A DNA stretch of 64,000 nucleotides. Origin: Thalassospira lucentensis MCCC 1A00383 = DSM 14000. Its GTDB lineage: Bacteria; Pseudomonadota; Alphaproteobacteria; Rhodospirillales; Thalassospiraceae. Location of the stretch: positions 496,001 to 560,000 of the forward strand of contig NZ_ATWN01000002.1 in assembly GCF_000421265.1 (NCBI RefSeq). Direction: 5' to 3'. Made by a program: the position numbers and the translations under genes. Below the pieces are notes generated by a model. The model ran no database searches. It was given only the letters and a program-made list of their open reading frames with translations, and was not told the origin of the DNA. Of this stretch, positions 8,660-16,980 are shown one piece after another; positions within the stretch are counted from its first letter, which is position 1, and each line of letters starts with the position of its first letter.

Positions 8660-10199
8660 ATCCCTCCTTTTTAAATCGCCTCCGATCCAAAACGAGAGTC
8701 TGGTCGGCTATCTGATCAGAATAGCTGAACTGAACCGGTATCCACGCATGTCTTGGATCGGAAACTTGGCCGGGGTTAATCTCACGGAAGAAACCTTGTC
8801 CAAGATGAGTAACCGTCTCGGGCGCTTAGCTAAAGTTGTTGGCGCTTCGGATGCGGAGATGAAGTCCCTCTGCTACTACGTAAGTGCGAAGGGAAACAAT
8901 CTACACGTTATCCTGTCGATGGGAGAAATTATCCCCAAACAATACCTTTACTGGCCAAGTCAACGTGTCTGTTTTTCATGCTTGCGCGAAAAAGGCTTCG
9001 TTTCGGGTTTGTGGGATCTGAAAGCCGTTACGCACTGTCCGGAACATGGTGAATTGTTGCGTGACGCCTGTCCTGCTTGCAAGGAGCCCGTAACTTTCAA
9101 CAGGGGGCGCATAGCCCCCTGTCTACCCGGGTGTCAGTATAGAGGTCACGGAAGTGAGTGCCCGGACTCAGTCAGAGCACTCATGCAACTCATCTCCAAC
9201 AAGTTCCTTGGTACCAAATTCGATTTGACCGAGTTCGGCTTTCCTAAACAGGTTGTGGATGGTGATCTTTATACGCTTCTACAGACCATATCCTTCTTGG
9301 CGATGCGCTCCTGGCGTGGAGAAGGCGATATCGACCATGGATGGTTGGAAGTAAGACCAGAAACCATGATTGAAAAGATGGATCATGCTTCCGGCGCATT
9401 GGTTAACTGGCCTTCCGGGTATTTCAAATTCCTAGATGATGTCTGTGCGGGTAAAGGTGCGCCCAATGGTGCAATTGTGATGCACTGGATGTTCGGTGGT
9501 TTTTACAAAAGCTTGGTTTCACGGCAAAAGGAGTTGGGGTTCCTGTTTGACGGGCTTCAGGATTACATGAACCGTCGACTGAAGGATCGCATTTTGACAG
9601 GCAGAGGGTGTCCTTCTGTACTGAAGAAGCGTGACCGACGGATTTATGTGCCGGGCTTTATTGCTCGAAAGCAATTGGGCGTTGGTCGTCAGGAATTTAA
9701 ACGCCTTGTCGACCGGCATTACCTTCAGAGCAAACCTTTCGACACCAGCTATGGTAAGATGATCTGTGTGCATCGTGACAGCGTGCGGGAATATGCCGAA
9801 ACCAGATCACGTTTTGTCGGAAGAAAGGAGCTTGCAGAAGAGCTCGGTCTGTCCCTTCACTCGCTCTACAGTCTGAGTACCGGAAGCATTCTTAATCCAT
9901 TTCATTCGCCCGAAAAGGACGGTTGGCAAAAGTGGTGGTATGACAGGAAAGCCGTCGATGAATGGTTGGATGGTTTGCGAGAAAACGCCAAGCGACCGCC
10001 TAAAGGCAAAAGAACGATCCAGTTGTCTCGAGCTGTCGCCAAGTACAATCATATGGGCCTGACATATAGCAAATTGTTCAATGCCATAAATCACGGGGCG
10101 CTGAGATTATATCGTCGGCGACTGGATACTGAAAATCTGCTGGAATATTATTCCTTGGACGAGGCTCAACTAAGTAAGTGGTACCTGGCTCGCGGCTAG
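8646..10199 (+). CDS. tniQ: TniQ/TnsD-like target-selection protein
   Basis: TniQ-family proteins choose the target site and load TnsC; TnsD of Tn7 is the glmS-specific member. From ATG 8646 (overlapping the tnsC stop) the product is 517 residues; ATG 8625 is an alternative start. The N-terminus has the family pattern (ESLVGYLIRIAE). A zinc-finger set follows: C109-x2-C112, H130/C131-x2-H134 and C142-x2-C145. The C-terminal 200 residues contain repeated helix-turn-helix-like segments (for example RKELAEELGLSLHSLYSL), suitable for reading a specific DNA site. As the only target selector in the element, it is the likely reader of the adjacent tRNA gene. That target is inferred from position only. 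Confidence 0.85.
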   Translation: MTSSRSLLFKSPPIQNESLVGYLIRIAELNRYPRMSWIGNLAGVNLTEETLSKMSNRLGRLAKVVGASDAEMKSLCYYVSAKGNNLHVILSMGEIIPKQYLYWPSQRVCFSCLREKGFVSGLWDLKAVTHCPEHGELLRDACPACKEPVTFNRGRIAPCLPGCQYRGHGSECPDSVRALMQLISNKFLGTKFDLTEFGFPKQVVDGDLYTLLQTISFLAMRSWRGEGDIDHGWLEVRPETMIEKMDHASGALVNWPSGYFKFLDDVCAGKGAPNGAIVMHWMFGGFYKSLVSRQKELGFLFDGLQDYMNRRLKDRILTGRGCPSVLKKRDRRIYVPGFIARKQLGVGRQEFKRLVDRHYLQSKPFDTSYGKMICVHRDSVREYAETRSRFVGRKELAEELGLSLHSLYSLSTGSILNPFHSPEKDGWQKWWYDRKAVDEWLDGLRENAKRPPKGKRTIQLSRAVAKYNHMGLTYSKLFNAINHGALRLYRRRLDTENLLEYYSLDEAQLSKWYLARG

Positions 10200-10372
10200 A
10201 TATGTGGCATCGATTTTCACATAGCAAGCATTCGCTAGTTGGAAATATCTGAGCTTTGAATAGCTTTTTTGACGATCCTTATTCGTATATTTGTCAATAA
10301 ATCCATATCTTATTGTTGAGTTTGTCCAAAAAATGCTTGGGCTATTCATGCTTATTGGCGGAATTGTTGTAT

Positions 10373-11851
10373 ATGCAGTCGTTAAAAAATCTGCCTGAAC
10401 TTTTCACGACGTCACCATCGTCGCGGCAGATTATTTCCTATGCACTAAAGACGAACAGAGTGAGATGGCTGGCGCGCGGGCTATATACCAAGGATATAGA
10501 TACACCGCTCAAGGACTATGTGCGCCGTCATCTTTGGGAAATCGTATCAAAGCTATACTCAGAACCTGTTCTTGACGGGCGCACAGCCCTTCAGAATGGG
10601 CCAGCCAATGATGGGTGCATATTTCTCGTCACCTCAACTGGCCGGGATACTGTTCTGCCTGGTTTGACCATTCATGTCCGCCGTGGACATGCGCCGCTCT
10701 CAGACGACACCAGAACCAGAAAAGGCGTATATATCCCGAGCCCGACACGCGCCCTGATCGAGAACATGGTTCCGTCCCGTGCCTCTTCGCGGCGTGTCGC
10801 GCGAACATATAATCAGGATGAACTCGAGGCGTATCTAGAAGCCTATTTGGAGCGGTATGGGGAAGACGGCCTAAGCCGGTTGCGCGGTCAGGTATCTGCG
10901 GTCGGACAGCAGTTGGGAATGACACAGGAAGCTGAAAAGCTTGATCAACTCATTGGTGCCCTGCTCGGTGCAAATAATGTGCTCCCAGAAGTTGCCAGGC
11001 GAACAGACAAGGGCGAAACCAGGATTGATGCTGATCGTGTGGTGCTGTTTGAAAAGCTATTTACGGCACTGCACGAGTTCATCCCCTCCGATCGCCCAGT
11101 CTCTGCCATAAACCCAGCCAAAAATGAGCTGAGTGCTTTCTATGAGGCTTACTTTTCTAATTTCATTGAGGGAATTAAATTCGACGTAGAGGAGGCGCGG
11201 GATATCATCTTTACAAACAAGATTCCCGAGGGGCGTTTAGAGGATGCTAAGGGCCTTTTCGGGACGTGGCAGGTGGTTTCCGGTGCGGCACACATGTCTT
11301 CGCCCCCAACGAGCTTTGACGCCTTTATTCGCCAATTAAGAACAGATCACGCTAGCGTCATGCAGGGGCATTCAGGCAAGAACCCTGGTGTGTTCAAGGC
11401 CAAAGCCAACATGGCAGGAGACTATGTATTTGTGTCTCCCGAAAAGGTGACGGGCACCCTGGAAGAGGGATTTGCCATGCTTGATGAGCTTAAGGGTGGA
11501 TTTAGGCGTGGCGTGTTTGCCATGTTCCTGATCAGTGAGGTGCATCCCTTCGATGATGGCAATGGACGGATGGCGCGCATTGCCATGAACAGAGAAATGT
11601 CGGCTGATAATCAGTCGAGAGCTATAATCCCCCCTGTATTTCGAGATACATATTTTGCTGGCTTGAGAAGTATGTCCCGAGTGGGAAATACAGCGGCCCT
11701 GATCCGTATGCTTGATTTTGCTCAGCTTTGGACATCTGAGGTGCTGTGGCAGGATTGGGCTGAAACGCGCAGCATTCTTGAGGCATGTAATGCGTTTCTG
11801 GAGCCGGAAGAGGCGAATGAGCACTATCTGCGCCTTGAACGTCCGCGATAG
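10373..11851 (+). CDS. AbiEi-like/Fic domain fusion protein
   Basis: Fic proteins transfer AMP or another nucleotide to target proteins. The C-terminal half has the complete Fic motif HPFDDGNGR starting at H391. Upstream is the class II self-inhibitory motif S262-x3-E266-G267 (SNFIEG), so activity should be autoinhibited. The first 170 residues resemble the winged-helix AbiEi/type IV antitoxin fold (RWLARGLYTKDI, then GVYIPSPTRALIEN), suggesting DNA binding or autoregulation. I chose ATG 10373; a TTG at 10313 would add 20 residues without domain sense. It follows tniQ by 173 bp as the first cargo gene. Function in defence or growth control is inferred. Confidence 0.78.
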   Translation: MQSLKNLPELFTTSPSSRQIISYALKTNRVRWLARGLYTKDIDTPLKDYVRRHLWEIVSKLYSEPVLDGRTALQNGPANDGCIFLVTSTGRDTVLPGLTIHVRRGHAPLSDDTRTRKGVYIPSPTRALIENMVPSRASSRRVARTYNQDELEAYLEAYLERYGEDGLSRLRGQVSAVGQQLGMTQEAEKLDQLIGALLGANNVLPEVARRTDKGETRIDADRVVLFEKLFTALHEFIPSDRPVSAINPAKNELSAFYEAYFSNFIEGIKFDVEEARDIIFTNKIPEGRLEDAKGLFGTWQVVSGAAHMSSPPTSFDAFIRQLRTDHASVMQGHSGKNPGVFKAKANMAGDYVFVSPEKVTGTLEEGFAMLDELKGGFRRGVFAMFLISEVHPFDDGNGRMARIAMNREMSADNQSRAIIPPVFRDTYFAGLRSMSRVGNTAALIRMLDFAQLWTSEVLWQDWAETRSILEACNAFLEPEEANEHYLRLERPR

Positions 11852-11924
11852 GTTCATCGCGTGCCATAGGCCGGACGCGGGCTCAATTCAAGCCAGCAAC
11901 TTCATTAAAGTTATATTCAGTCGA

Positions 11925-12188
11925 CTAGATGATTTCTCGTCCGACCCTGGGAGACGCTTCTAGCCATTCACTGTGTGTGTTTGCTTGTCCAAGTGCTTCT
12001 GGGTTTGTGGCGGCCAGAAGGTCGTCCAGCGAGTAACAAGGTGTGTTTCCCTGACGAAGTAGGAGTGCGCCATCCTGCACTGATGCAAAAAGGGTCTGCC
12101 CCTCTTTAAGGCTCAGTCTGGCAACCAGATCATCAGGCAATGTCAGGGCAAATTCACCATCTCGCTTTGAAATTTTACAGGGATACAT
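11925..12188 (-). CDS. AbrB/MazE-like antitoxin, no partner seen
   Basis: A small protein (87 residues from ATG 12188; a TTG at 12209 would add seven) with the swapped-hairpin AbrB fold pattern: short strands, then FALTLPDDLVARLSLKEGQ. MazE-type antitoxins of this kind neutralise an RNase toxin and repress their own operon. No MazF, PemK or PIN toxin lies on either side: the next gene downstream is the convergent Fic gene. It may be an orphan, a regulator of the Fic gene, or protection against a toxin elsewhere. Confidence 0.65.
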   Translation of the reverse strand: MYPCKISKRDGEFALTLPDDLVARLSLKEGQTLFASVQDGALLLRQGNTPCYSLDDLLAATNPEALGQANTHSEWLEASPRVGREII

Positions 12189-12503
12189 TTTGGGGTTCTC
12201 ACTGCTCAAACGTTCACGCTGACACGGATCTGATAGTCGGAGGTGCTTTTGGGTTTTAAACGCTCGGTCAATAAAGCCTCGTTGGCTGTAGGCTTCATTG
12301 GTTTACCTGAAATTCAAGCCGGGTAAGAATGGCTGAAGCTCAACCTTGTGAAGTGATAATAGCATTTCCGGTGCTTGATGGCCATTTTTCATGCGGAAAG
12401 AGATAGGGGCTTCGTGCGGCACGCAAGCACGGTTTTGTGGTAAAGTTGAACATGTCAGGAAAGCTTGCTGTTCCAACTTTAAGCATGATCAGCGACGGAG
12501 AGT
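12189..12503. other. Intergenic region between divergent antitoxin-like genes
   Basis: About 315 bp with no open frame that looks coding. It must contain the promoters for the leftward AbrB-like gene and the rightward helix-turn-helix gene. I could not identify a convincing -35/-10 pair or terminator. Confidence 0.4.
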
Positions 12504-12935
12504 ATGAGGATGATGTCAACTTCTTCGGATAAGACGAAACTACGCGATGCTATTGATGCAGCGAGAGAACGGGGACGAAAACTGTCCGCCGAGCTCCTTG
12601 CTGGTGAGGAAATGAAGACCTCTGAGGAGTTTGCTGCGCTGCTAGGAGTTTCTGTCGCAACTGTGAACAGTAAGCGACGTCGCGGGGAGCTATTAGGGCT
12701 CAAAGGTGCAGTGAAAGGATATCGCTTTCCGATCTGGCAGCTCAAAGAAGACGGAAAAACATACGGGACACTTGTCGAGCTACATGAACGTTTGGGCGGT
12801 TCTTGGTCGGTTTATCGGTTGTTGAAGCAACAGCATGGCGAACTTGATGGTTTGACGGGGCTGGAGGCGTTGCAAAAAGGTCAGGAAAATCAGGTTCTTG
12901 ATCTGGCCGAGACGGTTGGTCGGGATTTTAGCTAA
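12504..12935 (+). CDS. Helix-turn-helix protein, Xre/ParS antitoxin-like
   Basis: A 143-residue DNA-binding protein. Residues 36-60 form a clear helix-turn-helix (TSEEFAALLGVSVATVNSKR). The C-terminal part (WSVYRLLKQ, then LDGLTGLEALQKG) resembles the toxin-binding tail of Xre/MbcA/ParS antitoxins. A GGAGAG site precedes the ATG at 12504; further in-frame ATGs at 12510 and 12513 make the exact start uncertain. No RES or other cognate toxin is adjacent. It is convergent with the DUF4145 gene. It may regulate transposon cargo instead of acting as an antitoxin. Confidence 0.62.
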   Translation: MRMMSTSSDKTKLRDAIDAARERGRKLSAELLAGEEMKTSEEFAALLGVSVATVNSKRRRGELLGLKGAVKGYRFPIWQLKEDGKTYGTLVELHERLGGSWSVYRLLKQQHGELDGLTGLEALQKGQENQVLDLAETVGRDFS

Positions 12936-12962
12936 GGGGGAACTGAGCTATTTAGTCGAAGG

Positions 12963-14015
12963 TCAGGAAACTTCGTAGCTCAGTTCTAGCAAGGATGAGA
13001 TGCGTTCTATATCTTCGGATTTATTTATAGTGACCTCGAGGTCACCGGTCCCAAAGTGACCGATTTGACGGACATCTCGCATAATCTTCTCATCGATTTC
13101 GACGGCGTCTGGATCAAGGTTCAAGTAAACCTTGATAACTTTTCTCTGATTGTAAATTTGAACTGATGCGAAGTTCCTGTTGCGCCGAAAGGCCATGTAA
13201 TGCTTTTGGGCATGAACGGTCACGTCGTCTCCAAGTGTCCGGAGTTTTGCCGCAAGGTCATTGTATGCCGTTCTTAAGCCCTTTGGAGCAGCTTCTATCT
13301 TATCCTTCATAGTTACGACGGCTTTTTCGCTCTTGCCCTTTGATCCTGTTCCACGGCTTGGAACAGCTTCCTCGAGTTCCTCAGCAAGTTTCGGTAGAAC
13401 AAGAAGCCTGTGTATTAGTCCCTCAACTGTATCGAGTATGACCCTTATTTGTTCTTTTGTCGGCGCCCAGCCGCGATGGGCTGCAGCGTTACCCGCGTCG
13501 ACTACTGGGTTCAATATTTCACGTTCGTGCTGGGACAACTTACCGCTGTCCTGTAAAGCTTGAAGACCTCTTGGAAAGTTGCCCTTGTCGCCGACTGTTA
13601 GGACAATCAAGCGGTCGATTAATGTTCGAGAGCCGAACGTTGCCAAGTAGTGGGAACCTGACTGCAGTGAGTTATAGATTTCATCTGAAATTGTCCGCAG
13701 CGTTGGATCAGGTAGATCTTCGAACCAAGATGGTGGATTACGGTAGGTTACAGGTGGATAAATGACCTCATCCCACTTGCCTTCACTGTCAGGTTCTCCC
13801 GTATGCGGGTTGTCGAAATATTCAACATCTTCTGAGAATAGCGTCATCTTGACGAGTTCAAGATTCTCGCATCCGCAACATTCGATAATTAGCATGCGCT
13901 GCTTAAACCAAATTACCTCATCATCATCGTGTTTGTTGTATTCGCCACGAATAAAATGCTTCGTCTTTTGTTTGCACGCATTGCAGAAAAAACGTTCGAT
14001 CTTCTCTTCTGTCAT
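12963..14015 (-). CDS. DUF4145-like / DUF5655-like protein
   Basis: A 350-residue protein of unknown function. The N-terminus has a zinc-ribbon pair (FFCNACKQK, then ECCGCEN). A helical DUF4145-like region (about 80-200, with AGNAAAHRG, a HEPN-like R/H motif) follows. The last 100 residues resemble DUF5655 (HAQKHYMAFRRNRNFASVQI). Proteins with these domains often accompany restriction and defence genes. It is the last gene of the leftward operon; its ATG overlaps the stop of the 44-residue small gene. It could be a nuclease-like effector or an accessory factor; the domain calls are from memory of the families. Confidence 0.7.
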   Translation of the reverse strand: MTEEKIERFFCNACKQKTKHFIRGEYNKHDDDEVIWFKQRMLIIECCGCENLELVKMTLFSEDVEYFDNPHTGEPDSEGKWDEVIYPPVTYRNPPSWFEDLPDPTLRTISDEIYNSLQSGSHYLATFGSRTLIDRLIVLTVGDKGNFPRGLQALQDSGKLSQHEREILNPVVDAGNAAAHRGWAPTKEQIRVILDTVEGLIHRLLVLPKLAEELEEAVPSRGTGSKGKSEKAVVTMKDKIEAAPKGLRTAYNDLAAKLRTLGDDVTVHAQKHYMAFRRNRNFASVQIYNQRKVIKVYLNLDPDAVEIDEKIMRDVRQIGHFGTGDLEVTINKSEDIERISSLLELSYEVS

Positions 14016-14146
14016 TCTTCGCTCGCCCAGTCGTCATCTTCCTTGGAACCATCCCAATGACCACGGAGCCTTTGAGGCCCATTGGAACCCTGACCAACCT
14101 TGAGCGGATTGGATGCCGTCATCGCATCGGCGCTGAACCCGATCAT
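14012..14146 (-). CDS. Small protein, 44 residues
   Basis: An open frame between herA and the DUF4145 gene. It starts ATG 14146 with GGAG six bases upstream, 24 bp after the herA stop, and ends with TGA overlapping the next ATG (ATGA). This spacing is what a real coupled gene shows. The product starts MIGFSADAMTASNPLKVGQG and ends with an acidic, tryptophan-containing tail (KEDDDWASEE). No family is recognised. It could be an inhibitor, adaptor or simply a coupling leader. Confidence 0.6.
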   Translation of the reverse strand: MIGFSADAMTASNPLKVGQGSNGPQRLRGHWDGSKEDDDWASEE

Positions 14147-14170
14147 GGTATCTCCAAACGCCTGAACAAG

Positions 14171-15871
14171 TTACTCACCTTCGCCTTCCGCATCTTCCTC
14201 AGTTACAACAACCAATGGCGGACGCTCTTGCATCCGCCATCGCCGCACCACGTTTGCTACCAGGTCAGCTTCCGCGCCGTCTGTTTCCCATAGTGCCGCG
14301 AATGGCACATCTGCGCTATGCGGCATATGGGCTTCGTCTAGATCGTTGAAGCGCAGCCGTACAGGCACGACGGTGCCTTCACCGACAACCAAAGCTTCTT
14401 GGGTGCGTAAAGTCGGCAAGATGCTGACTAGGCTGCGCACTGAATCGGGAAGCGCGCGCTGGACAAAATTCTGATCCTGCTCGTTGCTCATGCGCAGCGC
14501 AATCAGTGTGTTGCACTGTGAGAGGATCGACTCCGCTAGCTCGGAGGGGCGCTGCGAAATCAATCCTAGCCCCACGCCGTATTTTCGTCCTTCTTTAGCG
14601 ATCCGTGACAACGCCTGTTTGGTCGGTTGGAATGCGGCATCGTCGCGGCGAGGCGCATAGCGATGTGCCTCTTCACAGATCAATACCACCGGAATCTGCA
14701 CCGGTCGTGGGCTCCAAACCGCAAAATCAAAGACCATGCGGCAGAGCACAGAGACCACCACATCGACAACATCGGACGGAACACCTGAAAGATCGATGAT
14801 GGACAGTGGTTTTTCACCAACTGGAATCCGCAAATACTGACCGACGATCTCAGCCAACTGGTCACCAACAGCTTCATCGGGAGCCATCATGAAACCAAAA
14901 CGGCTGTCCTGTTGGAGCGTTTCGGCCTTATTCTTGATCTTGAGATACGAATCCTGTTTCGAAGCCTGCGTTGGCATCGCCGCATCGATTTGCGCTAACA
15001 TGTCACCGAGACGGTACGGCACTGGTGTATCAACTGTGATCTTTTCTGGTGGGATGCCTACAGTGCCGAATTCACGTCGTGCCGCAAGTATGGCATCCTT
15101 GAGAATGTTGGTCTGACTGGTAGCGACGTGTTCCGTTTTGCCAATAAACAGCTCGACGCTCTCTTCGAAGTTTAACAGCCAATGCGGCAGATTCAGCGTC
15201 GTAGGATCAATTATTTCGGCAAGATCGGGAAATGCGCGCCGGTACTCATTATGCGGATCAAGCAATATCACATGAGCACGTGGCGCGACTTCTAAAATGG
15301 AGCGCAGCAATACCGTGACCGAACAAGATTTGCCTGATCCAGTAGTGCCCAAGATCGCGAAATGCTTGCCCAGCAACTCGTCGGTCAGCAAATAGACCGG
15401 AAGGGATGCGGCTTGCGAAAGCGTACCGACATGGACACTTGGTTTGTCGGTACGATTGTATATCCGCTGAAGCTCAACGACGCTCGCAACGAATATGCCT
15501 TGACCCGGAAGCGGGTAGGTCACCACGCCGCGCTGAAATACAAAATCGCTTTCGCCAAGACCGGTCCGTACGGCTTCGCCGAACAGTTCAATTTCCAGCC
15601 ATTTTGCGTTTGATGCACCATCTCCCACAGTCTCGCGGCCAATAACTTCCGCGCCGTCCAGCATAGTTTCGGTCATGCGAAGTGCTGTCACCACTCCGAA
15701 GACAAGCTTGTCGCCAGCTTCAATCTTTACAATTGAGCCGACCTGACCAACTGCATATCGGCGACTCTTGTAGGTGCGATGCAGGTCTTCTACCGTTCCT
15801 TCCAGCTCACCGATCACCTTAGAACCGGAGACCTCAACGACGCGGCCGATCTTTAGGATTGGATCGCTCAT
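14171..15871 (-). CDS. herA: HerA-like DNA translocase ATPase
   Basis: HerA-type ATPases form hexameric rings that pump DNA. The 566-residue product has an N-terminal HAS-barrel, Walker A GTTGSGKS (about 163-170), Walker B VVLICEEAH and an arginine-finger region near SQRPSEL. In archaea HerA works with the nuclease NurA; here the upstream partner is a SIR2 protein. This matches the known SIR2-HerA antiphage pair, in which the complex depletes NAD. TGATG overlap with the SIR2 stop indicates coupled translation. Confidence 0.9.
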   Translation of the reverse strand: MSDPILKIGRVVEVSGSKVIGELEGTVEDLHRTYKSRRYAVGQVGSIVKIEAGDKLVFGVVTALRMTETMLDGAEVIGRETVGDGASNAKWLEIELFGEAVRTGLGESDFVFQRGVVTYPLPGQGIFVASVVELQRIYNRTDKPSVHVGTLSQAASLPVYLLTDELLGKHFAILGTTGSGKSCSVTVLLRSILEVAPRAHVILLDPHNEYRRAFPDLAEIIDPTTLNLPHWLLNFEESVELFIGKTEHVATSQTNILKDAILAARREFGTVGIPPEKITVDTPVPYRLGDMLAQIDAAMPTQASKQDSYLKIKNKAETLQQDSRFGFMMAPDEAVGDQLAEIVGQYLRIPVGEKPLSIIDLSGVPSDVVDVVVSVLCRMVFDFAVWSPRPVQIPVVLICEEAHRYAPRRDDAAFQPTKQALSRIAKEGRKYGVGLGLISQRPSELAESILSQCNTLIALRMSNEQDQNFVQRALPDSVRSLVSILPTLRTQEALVVGEGTVVPVRLRFNDLDEAHMPHSADVPFAALWETDGAEADLVANVVRRWRMQERPPLVVVTEEDAEGEGE

Positions 15872-16947
15872 CAGCTCCCCCCAGCTATATAATCTACCAG
15901 ATTTTCAAACTTCCAAAGGTCAGCCTCCAAGACACCGAGGGATGATTCCACATCGAGGGCGTGCCCAATGAATCCGCCATTATCCTTGCCCCCAACGAAG
16001 ACGCTAAAGCGGGAATCACAGCGATCACAGAAGGTTTGCAAGCGCTGGTCCTGCTTGTCGCGATCTTGCTCCGGCCCCACGAAGGCTATGACTGTGAGAT
16101 TGCTTTGCGGAGAGTTTATTGCGTCGCAGATTGCCTCGTTGATGTGCTCATCGTTAAAGCTGTAGCCCAACACCACGAGGTGATTGTTGACACCGGTTCG
16201 CCGAAGCCGATTTCGGAAACGGCCAATCAGGGTTTCATATACCCCGTACTGAGTTTGCAGATACTTTTGCTCAGACGGATAAACTACTACCGGTTCATCC
16301 TTAGCATCTTCATTCGCGTTACGTCCGCGCCGAACATGACCATCCGCATCACGTGTCCAGTTAATTGAGCCATGGAGCTTGTGAATCCGGTATGCTATGC
16401 CCGGCCCGGCCTCATCAAAACTTTGCGGATCAAACCAAGCGCGATTGGTTCCGCGAAATCCGTCAGAATATGGCAGCCGGAGAGAATCTAGACTCGCCTC
16501 AAGCAGCGTATCGTAATTCAAGCTGAATATATCGCGAGGACCGCGTTCACGAGCACCACGAAGCCGTTGCAGAAAACGTTCGTGATAATCGCATGCCTGC
16601 CAGTCGTCCGCTACTTCGCTAACGATGCGCTTTTTGATTTCGTTGAGCCAAGCATCGATTTCATCGACATTAAGACCATGTGTCGCGCCCGTTGTAATTG
16701 TGCTTAGAATCTCACGATATCGGACCAGATAATTGATCAGGTCTTCGATTGTCGGAGGGCGATCAGACAGCGACTTCAACCCTGAAAATTGATCGATTAG
16801 TTTCTGATCAATTCCGTTCAGAACGTTATCAGTAAGCTTTCCGATCAGAGGCTTGTTTGCGCAGGCACTGCAACCTGCCCCAATCAGAAAGCAGGTGTCG
16901 GTGCCGGTAAGCCACTCTGTGATTTGTTCACGGGTATCACTGCTCAT
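15871..16947 (-). CDS. SIR2-family NADase (SIR2-HerA defence)
   Basis: SIR2-like defence effectors hydrolyse NAD during phage infection and cause growth arrest or death. This 358-residue protein has the NAD-binding motif LIGAGCSACAN near residues 21-31, the conserved asparagine in SLNYDTLLE, the presumed catalytic histidine in KLHGSINW, and LGYSFNDEHINEAI near the C-terminus. It is 33 bp downstream of the restriction gene and overlaps herA by one base. Pairing with HerA strongly supports the defence role; no toxin-inhibitor partner other than HerA and the small downstream gene is seen. Confidence 0.87.
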   Translation of the reverse strand: MSSDTREQITEWLTGTDTCFLIGAGCSACANKPLIGKLTDNVLNGIDQKLIDQFSGLKSLSDRPPTIEDLINYLVRYREILSTITTGATHGLNVDEIDAWLNEIKKRIVSEVADDWQACDYHERFLQRLRGARERGPRDIFSLNYDTLLEASLDSLRLPYSDGFRGTNRAWFDPQSFDEAGPGIAYRIHKLHGSINWTRDADGHVRRGRNANEDAKDEPVVVYPSEQKYLQTQYGVYETLIGRFRNRLRRTGVNNHLVVLGYSFNDEHINEAICDAINSPQSNLTVIAFVGPEQDRDKQDQRLQTFCDRCDSRFSVFVGGKDNGGFIGHALDVESSLGVLEADLWKFENLVDYIAGGS

Positions 16948-16980
16948 GTTGTGCCTCCCATTTCTAACGCCGTACTTTCT

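Noticed and set aside
14171-16947. HerA-NurA DNA repair pair
   Set aside because: The partner gene has SIR2 motifs (GAGCS, KLHGS) and no NurA-like nuclease pattern.
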